Of a stretch of DNA of 64,000 nucleotides, positions 8,260-16,452 are shown one piece after another. The stretch comes from Deltaproteobacteria bacterium HGW-Deltaproteobacteria-8 (GTDB lineage Bacteria > Desulfobacterota > Desulfovibrionia > Desulfovibrionales > Desulfovibrionaceae): positions 310,001 through 374,000 of the forward strand of contig PHAR01000002.1 in assembly GCA_002840405.1 (NCBI GenBank), read 5' to 3'. The position numbers and the translations under genes were made by a program. Below the pieces are notes generated by a model. That model searched no databases. It had not been told where the DNA came from and saw nothing but the letters and a program-made list of their open reading frames with translations. Every line of letters begins with the position of its first letter. The stretch's first letter is position 1.

Positions 8260-9354
8260 ATGAATTTGTTGGAAGTCGGAGCCCTCCTGAAGAGGGAGCG
8301 CGAGCGGTGTGGGATCTCCATCCGTGATGTTATGGATGCGACCAAGATCAGCCGCCGCAACCTGACGGCCCTCGAGGAGGGCCAGATGAAGTCCTTGCCG
8401 CATCCCGTGTATCTCAAGGGTTACGTGCGCAATATCGCCAAGATGGTCGGGCTCGACGCCGTTGAATTGGCGCAGGTTGTAGACGAGCAATACGATCAGG
8501 AACTGGCAAAATACCTGCCCCAGAACCCGGCTGTTGCTCCTGCCGCTTCGCCATCCGCCACCTTGTTCGGTTCCATACCGGCCGACAACGCTCCGGAGTC
8601 CGCACCGCCGCAGCCGGAGACGACTCCTGTGCCGCAGCGCCTTGCACCGGAACCGGACCGCGAGGCCGGGCCGCGTTTCGTCCCGGAGCCCCTCTCTGCG
8701 CCCAAGCCGAAATCCTCCGGGGCCATGCACTCCGTCATCGTGCTCATCCTGCTGGCGGCCGTGTTGATCTGGTTGCTTGTGCAGTACAAGAACAGGCCCG
8801 TCGAGGTGCCGCCGCCTCCGGCCCCGGTGGTGCAGCCTGCCCTGAGCGCAGTCAACGCCACGGCCCAGGATAACGCCTCCGCAGCTTTGGACAACGCCAC
8901 GGCGGAACCGACTCAGTCTGAGCCAGGCAGCGCCGCCACGCCAGCTGTGGCCCCTGCGTCCGAGCCTGCGCACACCCCGGCCCCTGTTTCGACCCTGGCC
9001 CCGGCTCCGGCCAAACAAAGCACCCCTGTCACCTCCATCGAGGTCTCGCGCAAGGCGCCCGTGTCTGTGCCCGCGATCGAGACGCAGACGCAGGCCCAGA
9101 TGCCCACGCCGGGCATGCAGCAGCTTACCATCCAGGCCAAGGCCGATGAGGTCTGCTGGGTTCAGGTCAGCGACGGACAGCAGGTCAGGAGCTTCACCCT
9201 GCGCAACGGCGAGATCCACCAGGTGGAGTTTTCCAAGCGGGTGCGCGTGCGCCTGGGCAACGCGGGGGGCGTGACCTTCCGCCTGAACGGGAAGGGCCAC
9301 CCCTACGAGGGCAAGCGCGGCAGCATCGACACCGTGGAGTTTGGCGCGCGCTAG
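8260..9354 (+). CDS. RodZ-like protein: HTH_25, one TM, DUF4115
   Basis: This 364-residue membrane protein has the RodZ layout. Residues 1-80 are a cytoplasmic helix-turn-helix (LLKRERERCGISIRDVMDAT, then an SRRNLTALEEG segment) of the kind that binds MreB in rod-shaped cells. Residues about 90-155 are a proline-rich linker and 158-175 one membrane helix. A second long P/A/T-rich periplasmic linker leads to a C-terminal DUF4115 domain (about 285-364: VCWVQVSDGQQV, GNAGGVTFRLNGK). ATG 8260 has GCGGGG eight bases upstream; ATG 8245 in the same frame is possible. RodZ ties MreB filaments to cell-wall synthesis. The role here is inferred from the architecture, because mreB is not in the window. 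Confidence 0.82.
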   Translation: MNLLEVGALLKRERERCGISIRDVMDATKISRRNLTALEEGQMKSLPHPVYLKGYVRNIAKMVGLDAVELAQVVDEQYDQELAKYLPQNPAVAPAASPSATLFGSIPADNAPESAPPQPETTPVPQRLAPEPDREAGPRFVPEPLSAPKPKSSGAMHSVIVLILLAAVLIWLLVQYKNRPVEVPPPPAPVVQPALSAVNATAQDNASAALDNATAEPTQSEPGSAATPAVAPASEPAHTPAPVSTLAPAPAKQSTPVTSIEVSRKAPVSVPAIETQTQAQMPTPGMQQLTIQAKADEVCWVQVSDGQQVRSFTLRNGEIHQVEFSKRVRVRLGNAGGVTFRLNGKGHPYEGKRGSIDTVEFGAR

Positions 9355-9375
9355 GCCGCCGTCAGGGGACCGGAC

Positions 9376-10170
9376 GTGGAGTTCACCGATAAGGCCCTGG
9401 TGCTCAAGGTGGGCCGGTTTCGGGAGTCCGACATCTGGCTCAGGCTGTTTTTCGCGGGCCGTGGCATGGTCACGGCCTTCGCCTTTGGAGGCAGCCGGAG
9501 CACCAGGCGCTTCTGCGGATGCCTGGACCAACTGGTCCTCGGGACCTTCCGGGTGGGCAGCAACCGGCGCGGCACCTACAAGGTGCTGGAGGAAGGCACG
9601 CTGCTGCACGCCTTCCCGGGTCTGCGCTCCGACCCGCGCAAGCTGGGGCTGGTGGCGCACTGCCTGAAGTTCGTGGAGGCTGTGCAGCTTGGCTCCCAGG
9701 GCGCGCGGCCGGTGTTCGATCTCCTGCTGGAGACCCTGGACACCTTGGAGCGGAGCGAGGTCGGCGCGGAGCTTTTGCCGCTGTTGTTCAAGACCAAGCT
9801 GACCTTTGAGCAGGGCCTGAAGCCGGATCTGACCCTGTGCGTGCGCTGCGGCCGCCCGGCCTGGGACCACGAGGGCCTGGACCACTCACCGGCGGAGCGC
9901 GATCAGCCGTCGCAGGGCCTTGGCTTTTCGGTGGAGCGAGGCGGGCTGGTCTGCACAAGTTGCGGCGATCTGCACCTGGATATGGAGGCCGAGCCGCTCT
10001 CGGTCGGGGCTGTGCGCACCCTGGAGTGGATCGGCGCAAGCCGCCCGGCGGACTGGCCCAGGCTGTCCCTTGAGCCGGAGATGCGCAGACAGCTGGGGCG
10101 GATCGTGGACCGCTTCGTGGCCTTTCACCTGGGCCTGCGCTGGGAACATGGAATGTATCGGAAAATCTAG
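9376..10170 (+). CDS. recO: DNA repair protein RecO
   Basis: RecO binds SSB-coated single-stranded DNA and, with RecR, loads RecA in gap repair. The 264-residue protein has the N-terminal OB fold (MEFTDKALVLKVGRFRESD, where the family has A-L-V-L-x-x-R-x-x-x-E-x-D) and a helical C-domain with a four-cysteine zinc site (C155, C158 in CVRCG; C193, C196 in CTSC). The start is GTG 9376, with GGGGA six bases upstream; it falls 21 bases after the RodZ-like gene, so the two are probably co-transcribed. The insert between the two cysteine pairs is somewhat long. SSB is encoded at 28813 in this window. Confidence 0.92.
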   Translation: MEFTDKALVLKVGRFRESDIWLRLFFAGRGMVTAFAFGGSRSTRRFCGCLDQLVLGTFRVGSNRRGTYKVLEEGTLLHAFPGLRSDPRKLGLVAHCLKFVEAVQLGSQGARPVFDLLLETLDTLERSEVGAELLPLLFKTKLTFEQGLKPDLTLCVRCGRPAWDHEGLDHSPAERDQPSQGLGFSVERGGLVCTSCGDLHLDMEAEPLSVGAVRTLEWIGASRPADWPRLSLEPEMRRQLGRIVDRFVAFHLGLRWEHGMYRKI

Positions 10171-10187
10171 TCGTTCTGGAGAGATAA

Positions 10188-11060
10188 ATGCATTTTCAAG
10201 ACGTGATCCAAACCTTGCAGCGCTTCTGGACGGACCGGGGCTGCGTGCTGGTCCAGCCCTTTGACATCGAGTGCGGGGCCGGGACCTTCAACCCCTCCAC
10301 CTTTTTCCGCGTCATCGGTCCGGAGCCCTGGAACGTGTGCTATGTCGAACCCTCGCGCCGGCCCACGGACGGCCGCTACGGCGAGAACCCCAACCGCCTG
10401 CAGCACTACTACCAGTTCCAGGTCATCCTCAAACCCTCGCCCGACGACGTGCAGGAGCTGTATCTGGAGAGCCTGCGCGCGCTGGGCGTGGACCCCGCGG
10501 CCCACGACATCCGCTTCGTGGAGGACGACTGGGAGTCGCCCACGCTTGGCGCCTGGGGCCTGGGCTGGGAGGTCTGGCTCAACGGCATGGAGGTGACGCA
10601 GTTCACCTATTTCCAGCAGGTGGGCGGGCTTGACCTGTTCCCCACCAGCGTGGAGATCACCTACGGCCTGGAACGCATCTCCATGTACCTGCAGGAGAAG
10701 GAGTCGGTCTACGACCTCATGTGGAACGACACCGTGACCTACGGGCAGGTGTACCACCAGAACGAGGTGGAGCAGTCGAAGTACAACTTCGAGCTCTCCG
10801 ACGCTTCCATGCTGCTGGACATGTTCAATAAGTTCGAGGGTGAGTGCAAGCGCCTGATCGAGGCCGGGGTGCCCTGGCCCGCCTACGATTACTGCCTCAA
10901 GTGCTCGCACACCTTCAATCTGCTGGACGCGCGCGGGGCCATCTCCATCACCGAACGCACAGGCTACATCGGCCGCGTGCGTGTTCTGGCCTCGGCCATC
11001 GCCGCCCTGTATGCCGCCCAGCGCGAGGCCATGGGCTACCCCATGCTCGCCGCAAAATAG
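10188..11060 (+). CDS. glyQ: Glycine--tRNA ligase alpha subunit
   Basis: This is the alpha chain of the bacterial alpha2-beta2 glycyl-tRNA synthetase, which carries the aminoacylation site. At 290 residues it has the family's normal length. Recognisable stretches include [72 protein letters not shown] and [11 protein letters not shown], which cover the class II motifs. A GGAGAG ribosome site precedes ATG 10188. It follows recO by 17 bases, and glyS starts 28 bases after its stop. Confidence 0.97.
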   Translation: MHFQDVIQTLQRFWTDRGCVLVQPFDIECGAGTFNPSTFFRVIGPEPWNVCYVEPSRRPTDGRYGENPNRLQHYYQFQVILKPSPDDVQELYLESLRALGVDPAAHDIRFVEDDWESPTLGAWGLGWEVWLNGMEVTQFTYFQQVGGLDLFPTSVEITYGLERISMYLQEKESVYDLMWNDTVTYGQVYHQNEVEQSKYNFELSDASMLLDMFNKFEGECKRLIEAGVPWPAYDYCLKCSHTFNLLDARGAISITERTGYIGRVRVLASAIAALYAAQREAMGYPMLAAK

Positions 11061-11088
11061 CCAGCCAAGCAAGCCGGAGCGCCATCAT

Positions 11089-13197
11089 ATGTCTGAATTC
11101 ATTCTTGAGATCGGAACCGAGGAGATGCCCGCGCGCTTTGTGCCGCGCCTGGGCGAGGAACTTGTCGAGCTGTTCGAGCGCCTGCTGGCCGAGGCGCGCA
11201 TCGACCACGCCGGGGTCCGGGCTTTCGCCACCCCGCGCAGGCTCGTTGCCCACGTCTCCGGCCTTGGGCTGACCCAGCGCCTGGAGGAGGAGATCGTGTC
11301 CGGCCCGCCGGTGCGCATCGCCTATGCCGACGGCAAGCTGACCAAGGCCGGCGAAGGCTTTGCCAAGACCCAGGGCGTGGCCGAGGCCGACCTGTTCGTG
11401 CAGCAGACGCCCAAGGGCGAGTACCTGGCCGCGAAAAAGAGGGTCGGCGGCGGACGTACCCTGGACATCCTGCCCGCGCTCTGCCTCACTGCCCTCAAGG
11501 GCCTGAACTTTCCCAAGCGCATGAAGTGGGGCAGCCTGGACTTCCTGTTCGGCCGCCCCTTGCGCTGGGTGCTGGCCCTGCTCGACGCCGACGTGGTGCC
11601 CCTGGAGATCGCGGGGCTGGCCTCCGGCCGCGTCACCCACGGCCACCGGGTGCTCGGCCCCGGCCCCTGGGCCGTGGACAGCGCGGTCGACTATTTCGAC
11701 ACCATCCGCGACAAGGGCAATGTCGTGCTCGACGCCCGCGAGCGCCTGGACCTGGTGCGCGCCGAGGGCGACCGCATCGCCGCTGGCGTGGGCGGCAGCG
11801 TGGTCTGGGACGAGGCCCTGCTGCTTGAGGTGGCCAACCTCGTGGAGTTCCCCCGGCCCATCCTGGGCGAGTTCGCGCGCCTGTACCTGGAGCTTCCCGC
11901 CCAGGTGCTGCTGACCAGCATGCAGAGCCACCAGAAGAGCTTCGGCATCACCGGCGCGGACGGCAGTCTGCTGCCGTACTTCCTGACCACGCTCAACATC
12001 GAGCCGCTGAACATGGCCCTGGTCAAGAAGGGCTGGGAGCGCGTCTTGAAGGCCCGCCTGGAGGACGCCCGGTTCTTCTGGGAGGCCGACCTGGCGACGG
12101 ACATGGACGAGTGGCTGGTCAAGCTCGACAGCGTGGTCTTCCTCGGGCCCCTGGGCAGCATGGGCGACAAGTCCCGCCGCCTGGAGAAGCTTTGTGCGCG
12201 CTTGGCCGAGGCCGTTGCCGCGCCCGCGGCCCCGGTGGCCGACATGGCCCGCGCCGGGCGCCTGGCCAAGGCCGACCTCATGAGTGAGCTGGTCTACGAG
12301 TTCGACAGCCTGCAGGGCGTCATTGGCGGCATCTACGCCCGCAAGAAGGGCGAGGGTGAGCTGGTGGGCCAGGCCATCGCCGAACAGTACCTGCCTGCCG
12401 GGCCGGATTCGCCCGTGCCTGCCACCCTCACCGGCGCGCTTTTGGCCATTGCCGACAAGGCCGACACCATGGCCGGGTGCTTCGGCCTGGGCATGATCCC
12501 CACCGGCACTGCCGATCCGTACGCGCTCAGGCGCGCGGCCCTGGGCATCAGCCGCATCATCATGGAGCATGGCCTGCGGCTCAAGCTCGACGAGGTGCTT
12601 GGCTGGGCGCAAGCAGGCTATGACAACGTGAAGTGGAAGCTGAGTCCGGCCGACGCCCAGGCCAAGATGCTGGACTTCTTTGGCCAGCGCCTGCGCGCGC
12701 TCTTCGCAAGCGGCCCTGATGGGAGTGTTCGCACCGACAGCCGCGTGGCCGACGCCGCCCTTGGTGTTGGCTTCAACGACATCCGCACGCTCAAGATGCG
12801 CTTTGACGCGCTGACCACCTTCAGCCGCCAGGCGGACTTTGAGCAGGCCGTTCTGACCTTCAAGCGCGCCGCCAACATCATCCGCAAGCAGGGCGGCGAG
12901 GCAGGCGTTGCGCTGTCCGCAGACGTGGACATGGCGCGCCTGGAGATGGAGCAGGAGCGCGTGCTGGCAGAGAGCCTGCGGGCCAGCGCCGGGCGCTTCG
13001 AGGAGCTCTGGGCCGCTGACGACTTCGCCGGGCTTTTTGCCATGCTGGGTGAGCTCAGGCCCGCTGTGGACGCCTTTTTCGACAACGTCATGGTCATGGC
13101 CGAGGACGCGGATTTGCGCCAGAACCGTCTGAACATCCTGTACACCCTGGTCGAGAGGCTGGGGCGGCTGGCGGACTTCGGGGCGCTGCAGGTATAG
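11089..13197 (+). CDS. glyS: Glycine--tRNA ligase beta subunit
   Basis: This is the beta chain of the tetrameric glycyl-tRNA synthetase; it binds the tRNA and is needed for activity. It is 702 residues long. The start MSEFILEIGTEEMPARFVP at 11089 is the family's conserved N-terminus; the frame is open further upstream (10981), but that stretch overlaps glyQ. Family landmarks are NFPKRMKWG, RWVLALLD, FLTTLNIEP, LEDARFFWEAD, AKADLMSELVYEFDSLQGVIG and TADPYALRRAALGI, with the anticodon-binding helical domain at the end (FFDNVMVMAEDADLRQNRL). It forms a pair with glyQ and is followed by rpsT. Confidence 0.97.
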   Translation: MSEFILEIGTEEMPARFVPRLGEELVELFERLLAEARIDHAGVRAFATPRRLVAHVSGLGLTQRLEEEIVSGPPVRIAYADGKLTKAGEGFAKTQGVAEADLFVQQTPKGEYLAAKKRVGGGRTLDILPALCLTALKGLNFPKRMKWGSLDFLFGRPLRWVLALLDADVVPLEIAGLASGRVTHGHRVLGPGPWAVDSAVDYFDTIRDKGNVVLDARERLDLVRAEGDRIAAGVGGSVVWDEALLLEVANLVEFPRPILGEFARLYLELPAQVLLTSMQSHQKSFGITGADGSLLPYFLTTLNIEPLNMALVKKGWERVLKARLEDARFFWEADLATDMDEWLVKLDSVVFLGPLGSMGDKSRRLEKLCARLAEAVAAPAAPVADMARAGRLAKADLMSELVYEFDSLQGVIGGIYARKKGEGELVGQAIAEQYLPAGPDSPVPATLTGALLAIADKADTMAGCFGLGMIPTGTADPYALRRAALGISRIIMEHGLRLKLDEVLGWAQAGYDNVKWKLSPADAQAKMLDFFGQRLRALFASGPDGSVRTDSRVADAALGVGFNDIRTLKMRFDALTTFSRQADFEQAVLTFKRAANIIRKQGGEAGVALSADVDMARLEMEQERVLAESLRASAGRFEELWAADDFAGLFAMLGELRPAVDAFFDNVMVMAEDADLRQNRLNILYTLVERLGRLADFGALQV

Positions 13198-13233
13198 CCC
13201 GACAGGAAAAACAGCTTGACAAGCGCGTGGCGC

Positions 13234-13239
13234 TATGAT
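13234..13239 (+). promoter_or_regulatory. Possible -10 element upstream of rpsT
   Basis: TATGAT at 13234-13239 is a good -10 hexamer in the 104-base glyS-rpsT gap. A perfect TTGACA lies at 13216-13221, but the spacer is only 12 bases, too short for an ordinary sigma-70 promoter. Either the -10 works without that -35 element, or the hexamers are coincidental. Confidence 0.35.
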
Positions 13240-13301
13240 TAAGGACCCTCTCTCGACTTAGTGTCGGGACCGAACAACACAAAGAATCAGGAGACAGAGC
13301 G

Positions 13302-13577
13302 TTGGCTAATCATCCTTCCGCATCCAAGAGGCACCGTCAGAGCCTGAAGCGCCAGGCGCGCAACAAGTCCGTCAAGACCCGCATCAAGAATGTGGTGAAG
13401 GCTGTGCGTCAGGCCCTGGCCGAGAAGAACGCCGATACGGCCGCCATCGCGCTCAAGACCGCCAGCTCCGTGCTGGACCGCGCCGCTTCCAAGAAGGTCA
13501 TCCACTGGAAGAAGGCTGGCCGCTGCATCGCGCGCCTGCAGACCGCCGTCAACAAGATGGCTGCTGTCGAAGCCTAG
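13302..13577 (+). CDS. rpsT: 30S ribosomal protein S20
   Basis: S20 is a helical primary binder of 16S rRNA. The 91-residue basic product is typical ([40 protein letters not shown]-like [17 protein letters not shown]). The start codon is TTG at 13302, with CAGGAGA about seven bases upstream. No ATG or GTG could replace it without losing the conserved N-terminus. E. coli rpsT also starts with UUG, and translation from it is autoregulated, so the rare start may matter here too. The gene ends in a strong terminator and has its own leader after glyS. Confidence 0.96.
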   Translation: MANHPSASKRHRQSLKRQARNKSVKTRIKNVVKAVRQALAEKNADTAAIALKTASSVLDRAASKKVIHWKKAGRCIARLQTAVNKMAAVEA

Positions 13578-13600
13578 ACGGATTCTTGATCTGACAATAA

Positions 13601-13634
13601 AGCCCGCTGCGGAATTCCGTAGCGGGCTTTTTTT
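13601..13634 (+). terminator. Strong Rho-independent terminator after rpsT
   Basis: A 12-bp stem, AGCCCGCTGCGG (13601-13612) with CCGTAGCGGGCT (13617-13628) and one G-T pair, has an AATT loop and is followed by a run of seven T residues. It ends the recO-glyQS-rpsT stretch and also lies just before the stop of the convergent minus-strand gene. Confidence 0.95.
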
Positions 13635-13654
13635 AGTTGTGCGGTGGATTGTCG

Positions 13655-15274
13655 TCAGTCCTTGCGGATGATGCCTGTGGCCCCGGCGATGCCCATGGAG
13701 GCCAGGAACCAGCCTAAAAGCACCTCGGTCCAGTTGACGATCCAGTAGAAATGGCCAAATTCAGATTTTGAATTTGGCATCCAGTAGCGCTCTTGCTGCA
13801 AGTCTACAATGGGTAGCGCTACATCAATGGAATAGATTATTGGTTGAAATGCAGGGTAATCAGATGCAATCGCAGAGCCTTTATCCTGGTACGTGGAGTT
13901 TGATGCATAGTCGTAGCTGATGGTCTTTGTCATGTATTCCGGGTAGCCAAGCCAGAACATGAATGCGCAGAGAAGAATGAGCATACTAAGCGGCACAAGA
14001 ACCATCTGCGGTTTGTAGCCATAGCCGATGGTGTGCCCGGCCAACTGCCAGAAGAGACTCTGGAACGGCTGACCGTGCATATGCTCAAGCCGTTTATCCT
14101 CTTTTGCAATTCTCACTGTCCTGGCATCGCTGTCGTGTCCGGCGCGCTGATAAAACTTCGCCAACTGTTCGTAAGGCTGGGGCAGGAACTGGTCTTGTGG
14201 CTGGTGGCCTAGCCAGTCCAGTCGTTCCTTGGCGGTCAGGGGTGCGTCGCAGTAAATGCTCTCATAGTGGAAACCATCTAGGTGCAGCTTGCCCTGCTTA
14301 GGCCAACTTGCGCTGGCATCGTAGAGCAGGCCGATCTTTGCGCCGCGGAGGTCAAGCGAGGCCTTGGCCAGCGTGGGGGAGACCATGCGCAGGCATTTGT
14401 TCACCACTGCTCTATGTAGAAGTATAGTTCCATTCACTTTTTTGGGGTCGAGAAATATGGAGTCCAGAAGAGTAGAGCATTCTAAGTTGAGTGCTATTTC
14501 ATCTTCTTTAGCGACCCAGAAACTTCCCCCTGTGCAGTCAAATTGCCCAACGATCTTGGCACCCGGAAGGCGCACCGCACCTTTGGCACGAAAGCCCTGA
14601 GAAATACGCATGTCGCTGCCTAATTTTGCGTTGTCTGCGTTGATGGCAGTGCCATTACGATTCAGGAAGAAACCCTTCTCGCAGTCCAACTGCCCGGTGA
14701 TATTCGCTCCAGTTAGGCGTACCGCACCTACAGCCCGGAACCCTTGAGAAAGATAAACGCTGCTACCGATGACCACGCGGTCTGCGTTGAGGGTATCGCC
14801 GCCCCTGTTGAGAAACAAGGCACCCTGGCATTGAAATTGACCGGAGATGGTGGCTCCTAAAAGATTAACCTCTCCATCCACGCGGCAACGCTTGAGGTAT
14901 AGATTGTTTTTCAGCGTTGCGCCTGGTGCCATCAACCCAGGTAGGCGGCAGTTCTGAAGGCCAACATAGAAGGATACTTCGGCGGACTCGAGGTCCAGCA
15001 CGGCGTCCAATGTCGCGTTCGCGATGCACAGGCCTCCGCGATGCACAAGACGCTTTGCGCGAATGTCCGTGCACAGCCATGTCACAAGCTCCGAGCGCAG
15101 AGGACCGCCGCCGGGATTGTACTTTTTAGGCTTCGTGGGAGGAGGTGGACCCCACGGGAGAAGATCGGCCCACTCGCCCAATGAAGCGGCGCGTAGAACC
15201 TCAAATTCAGGCGCAGTAAGGTCAGGGAATTCCTTCAGGCCCAGTTTGGTCAGCAGTTCCGCTTTTGTCGCCAC
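13655..15274 (-). CDS. Membrane protein with beta-helix-like repeats and C-terminal two-TM module
   Basis: This is a 539-residue protein. Residues about 95-340 are repeats of roughly 20 residues with regular G/A/D spacing, as in pentapeptide or bactofilin-like right-handed beta-helices. Two near-identical 47-residue units stand out, each with LNRxG..xNAD, then SQGFRAxGAVRLxGAxIxGQxDC. A linker follows (QPYEQLAKFYQRAGHDSDARTV). A membrane helix lies at about 425-443 and a last one at about 509-533, with the segment IDVALPIVDLQQERYW between them. Relatives are often mislabelled 'oxidoreductase', but no redox motif is present. The start is GTG 15274, directly abutting the stop of the M48 protease gene, with GGGGATGGG upstream. 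Base composition is clearly more AT-rich than its neighbours. Function unknown. Confidence 0.75.
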   Translation of the reverse strand: MATKAELLTKLGLKEFPDLTAPEFEVLRAASLGEWADLLPWGPPPPTKPKKYNPGGGPLRSELVTWLCTDIRAKRLVHRGGLCIANATLDAVLDLESAEVSFYVGLQNCRLPGLMAPGATLKNNLYLKRCRVDGEVNLLGATISGQFQCQGALFLNRGGDTLNADRVVIGSSVYLSQGFRAVGAVRLTGANITGQLDCEKGFFLNRNGTAINADNAKLGSDMRISQGFRAKGAVRLPGAKIVGQFDCTGGSFWVAKEDEIALNLECSTLLDSIFLDPKKVNGTILLHRAVVNKCLRMVSPTLAKASLDLRGAKIGLLYDASASWPKQGKLHLDGFHYESIYCDAPLTAKERLDWLGHQPQDQFLPQPYEQLAKFYQRAGHDSDARTVRIAKEDKRLEHMHGQPFQSLFWQLAGHTIGYGYKPQMVLVPLSMLILLCAFMFWLGYPEYMTKTISYDYASNSTYQDKGSAIASDYPAFQPIIYSIDVALPIVDLQQERYWMPNSKSEFGHFYWIVNWTEVLLGWFLASMGIAGATGIIRKD

Positions 15275-16402
15275 CTAATTGCCCATCCCCAAGCCCACAG
15301 CCACCGGCGCCCAGCCGTCCTTCATGGTCGGCTTCTTCTCTGCGCTCTCGATCTTCATCTCCGGGATGAGCGGCTGGCCCAGCGCGGTCTTCTTGCGGAT
15401 CTCCGCGATGGCCGCCTCCTGCGCCACAAAGCGTTCGGCGAGCTTCGGATGCGTGCTGCTGCGGTTGATGGCCCCAGGCGAATCAAGCGCCAGCTTGCGC
15501 AGGAACTCCGGTGCGCCTTCATAGTCCAGGCCTGCACGCGCGGTCAGGTACAGCCCCACGTAGTCGGCCTCGAACTCATAGTCCACGCTGCTGTCCAGGT
15601 AGGAGAAGTTGGCGTACACGGTGCCTGCGTTGGTGCCCGTGGCCCCATTCAGGACCTTCATGATGTAGATGTCCTTCCACAACTCCAGCTGCTTCTTCTC
15701 CCTGTGCCCCATGATGTTGTGCGCCATTTCGTGGCCCACAACCATGCCGAGGATGTTGTCGTCCTGAAAAGCGCTCATCAGGCCAGTGTAGACGGTGATG
15801 GATGTCCCGGTGGCATAGGCCTGGATATCCCCATTTGTCAGCAGCCGCACGGGGTAGTCGCAGGCCATGACCGGCTGGACCAGGGCGGTGATCTTCTCGG
15901 CCTTGCGCAGCAGGCTGAACTTGATGGGCTTGCCCGCCTCCACCAGCGGGGTGACGTGCACCTTGAAAAAGGCGGACGCGGCCATGCCCCGGGGCGTCTG
16001 GATGTCGTTCACGGCGAGGATGACGTCGCCCTCGCGGATGCCCGAAATATGCGCCGGGCCTTCGCGGCCCACCTGGGTCACGCGGATGCGCTCGTCCAGC
16101 TCGTACACGGACTCCATAACGTCGCGCCTGCGCCCCCGGAAGTCCTCCAGGTTGCGCGCGGCCATGGCGACGACGTAGCGGGTCTTGCTTTCACACAGGT
16201 CGGCGTTGTTGATGAGCAGGGGGGTCGAGATGTCGCCAAGCCGTTTCGCCATCTGCTGGTCGCGGCCAACCACCATCTCGTACATGCGGTTGGCCTCGGC
16301 GGCCACCTCTCCCTCGTCGATGTCCGGGCGTCTGGTCACCGCGCCGCAGCCAAAAAGAAAGGCAAGGGTCGCAACGAGGAATAGATTGCGCACCATGAGC
16401 AT
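15275..16402 (-). CDS. M48-family zinc metalloprotease lipoprotein with PDZ domain
   Basis: This is a predicted lipid-anchored periplasmic protease of 375 residues. A short leader ends in the lipobox LFGC (Cys19). Residues about 105-175 form a PDZ-like domain (REGPAHISGIREGDVILAVND). The M48 catalytic domain follows, with HEMAH (H224, E225, H228) and the third zinc ligand in EFEAD (E278). TM segments like those of HtpX are absent, so it resembles BepA/LoiP-type envelope proteases. ATG 16402 has GGAGG close upstream; ATG 16414 in the same frame is the alternative. It follows nadB on the same strand by about 50 bases. Its stop codon abuts the GTG of the beta-helix membrane protein, which suggests the two products work together, perhaps as protease and membrane partner. 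Confidence 0.85.
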   Translation of the reverse strand: MLMVRNLFLVATLAFLFGCGAVTRRPDIDEGEVAAEANRMYEMVVGRDQQMAKRLGDISTPLLINNADLCESKTRYVVAMAARNLEDFRGRRRDVMESVYELDERIRVTQVGREGPAHISGIREGDVILAVNDIQTPRGMAASAFFKVHVTPLVEAGKPIKFSLLRKAEKITALVQPVMACDYPVRLLTNGDIQAYATGTSITVYTGLMSAFQDDNILGMVVGHEMAHNIMGHREKKQLELWKDIYIMKVLNGATGTNAGTVYANFSYLDSSVDYEFEADYVGLYLTARAGLDYEGAPEFLRKLALDSPGAINRSSTHPKLAERFVAQEAAIAEIRKKTALGQPLIPEMKIESAEKKPTMKDGWAPVAVGLGMGN

Positions 16403-16452
16403 GACGGCCTCCATAAGGAAATATCCGCCAGACTATAGAAAAAAAGGAGGCG

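Noticed and set aside
13216-13239. TTGACA...TATGAT as a full promoter of rpsT
   Set aside because: The spacer is only 12 bases; only the -10 is kept as a possible element.
13754-13778. Inverted repeat GCCAAATTCA/TGAATTTGGC as a regulatory site
   Set aside because: It lies inside the coding sequence near the 3' end of the beta-helix gene and looks like a chance palindrome in AT-rich DNA.
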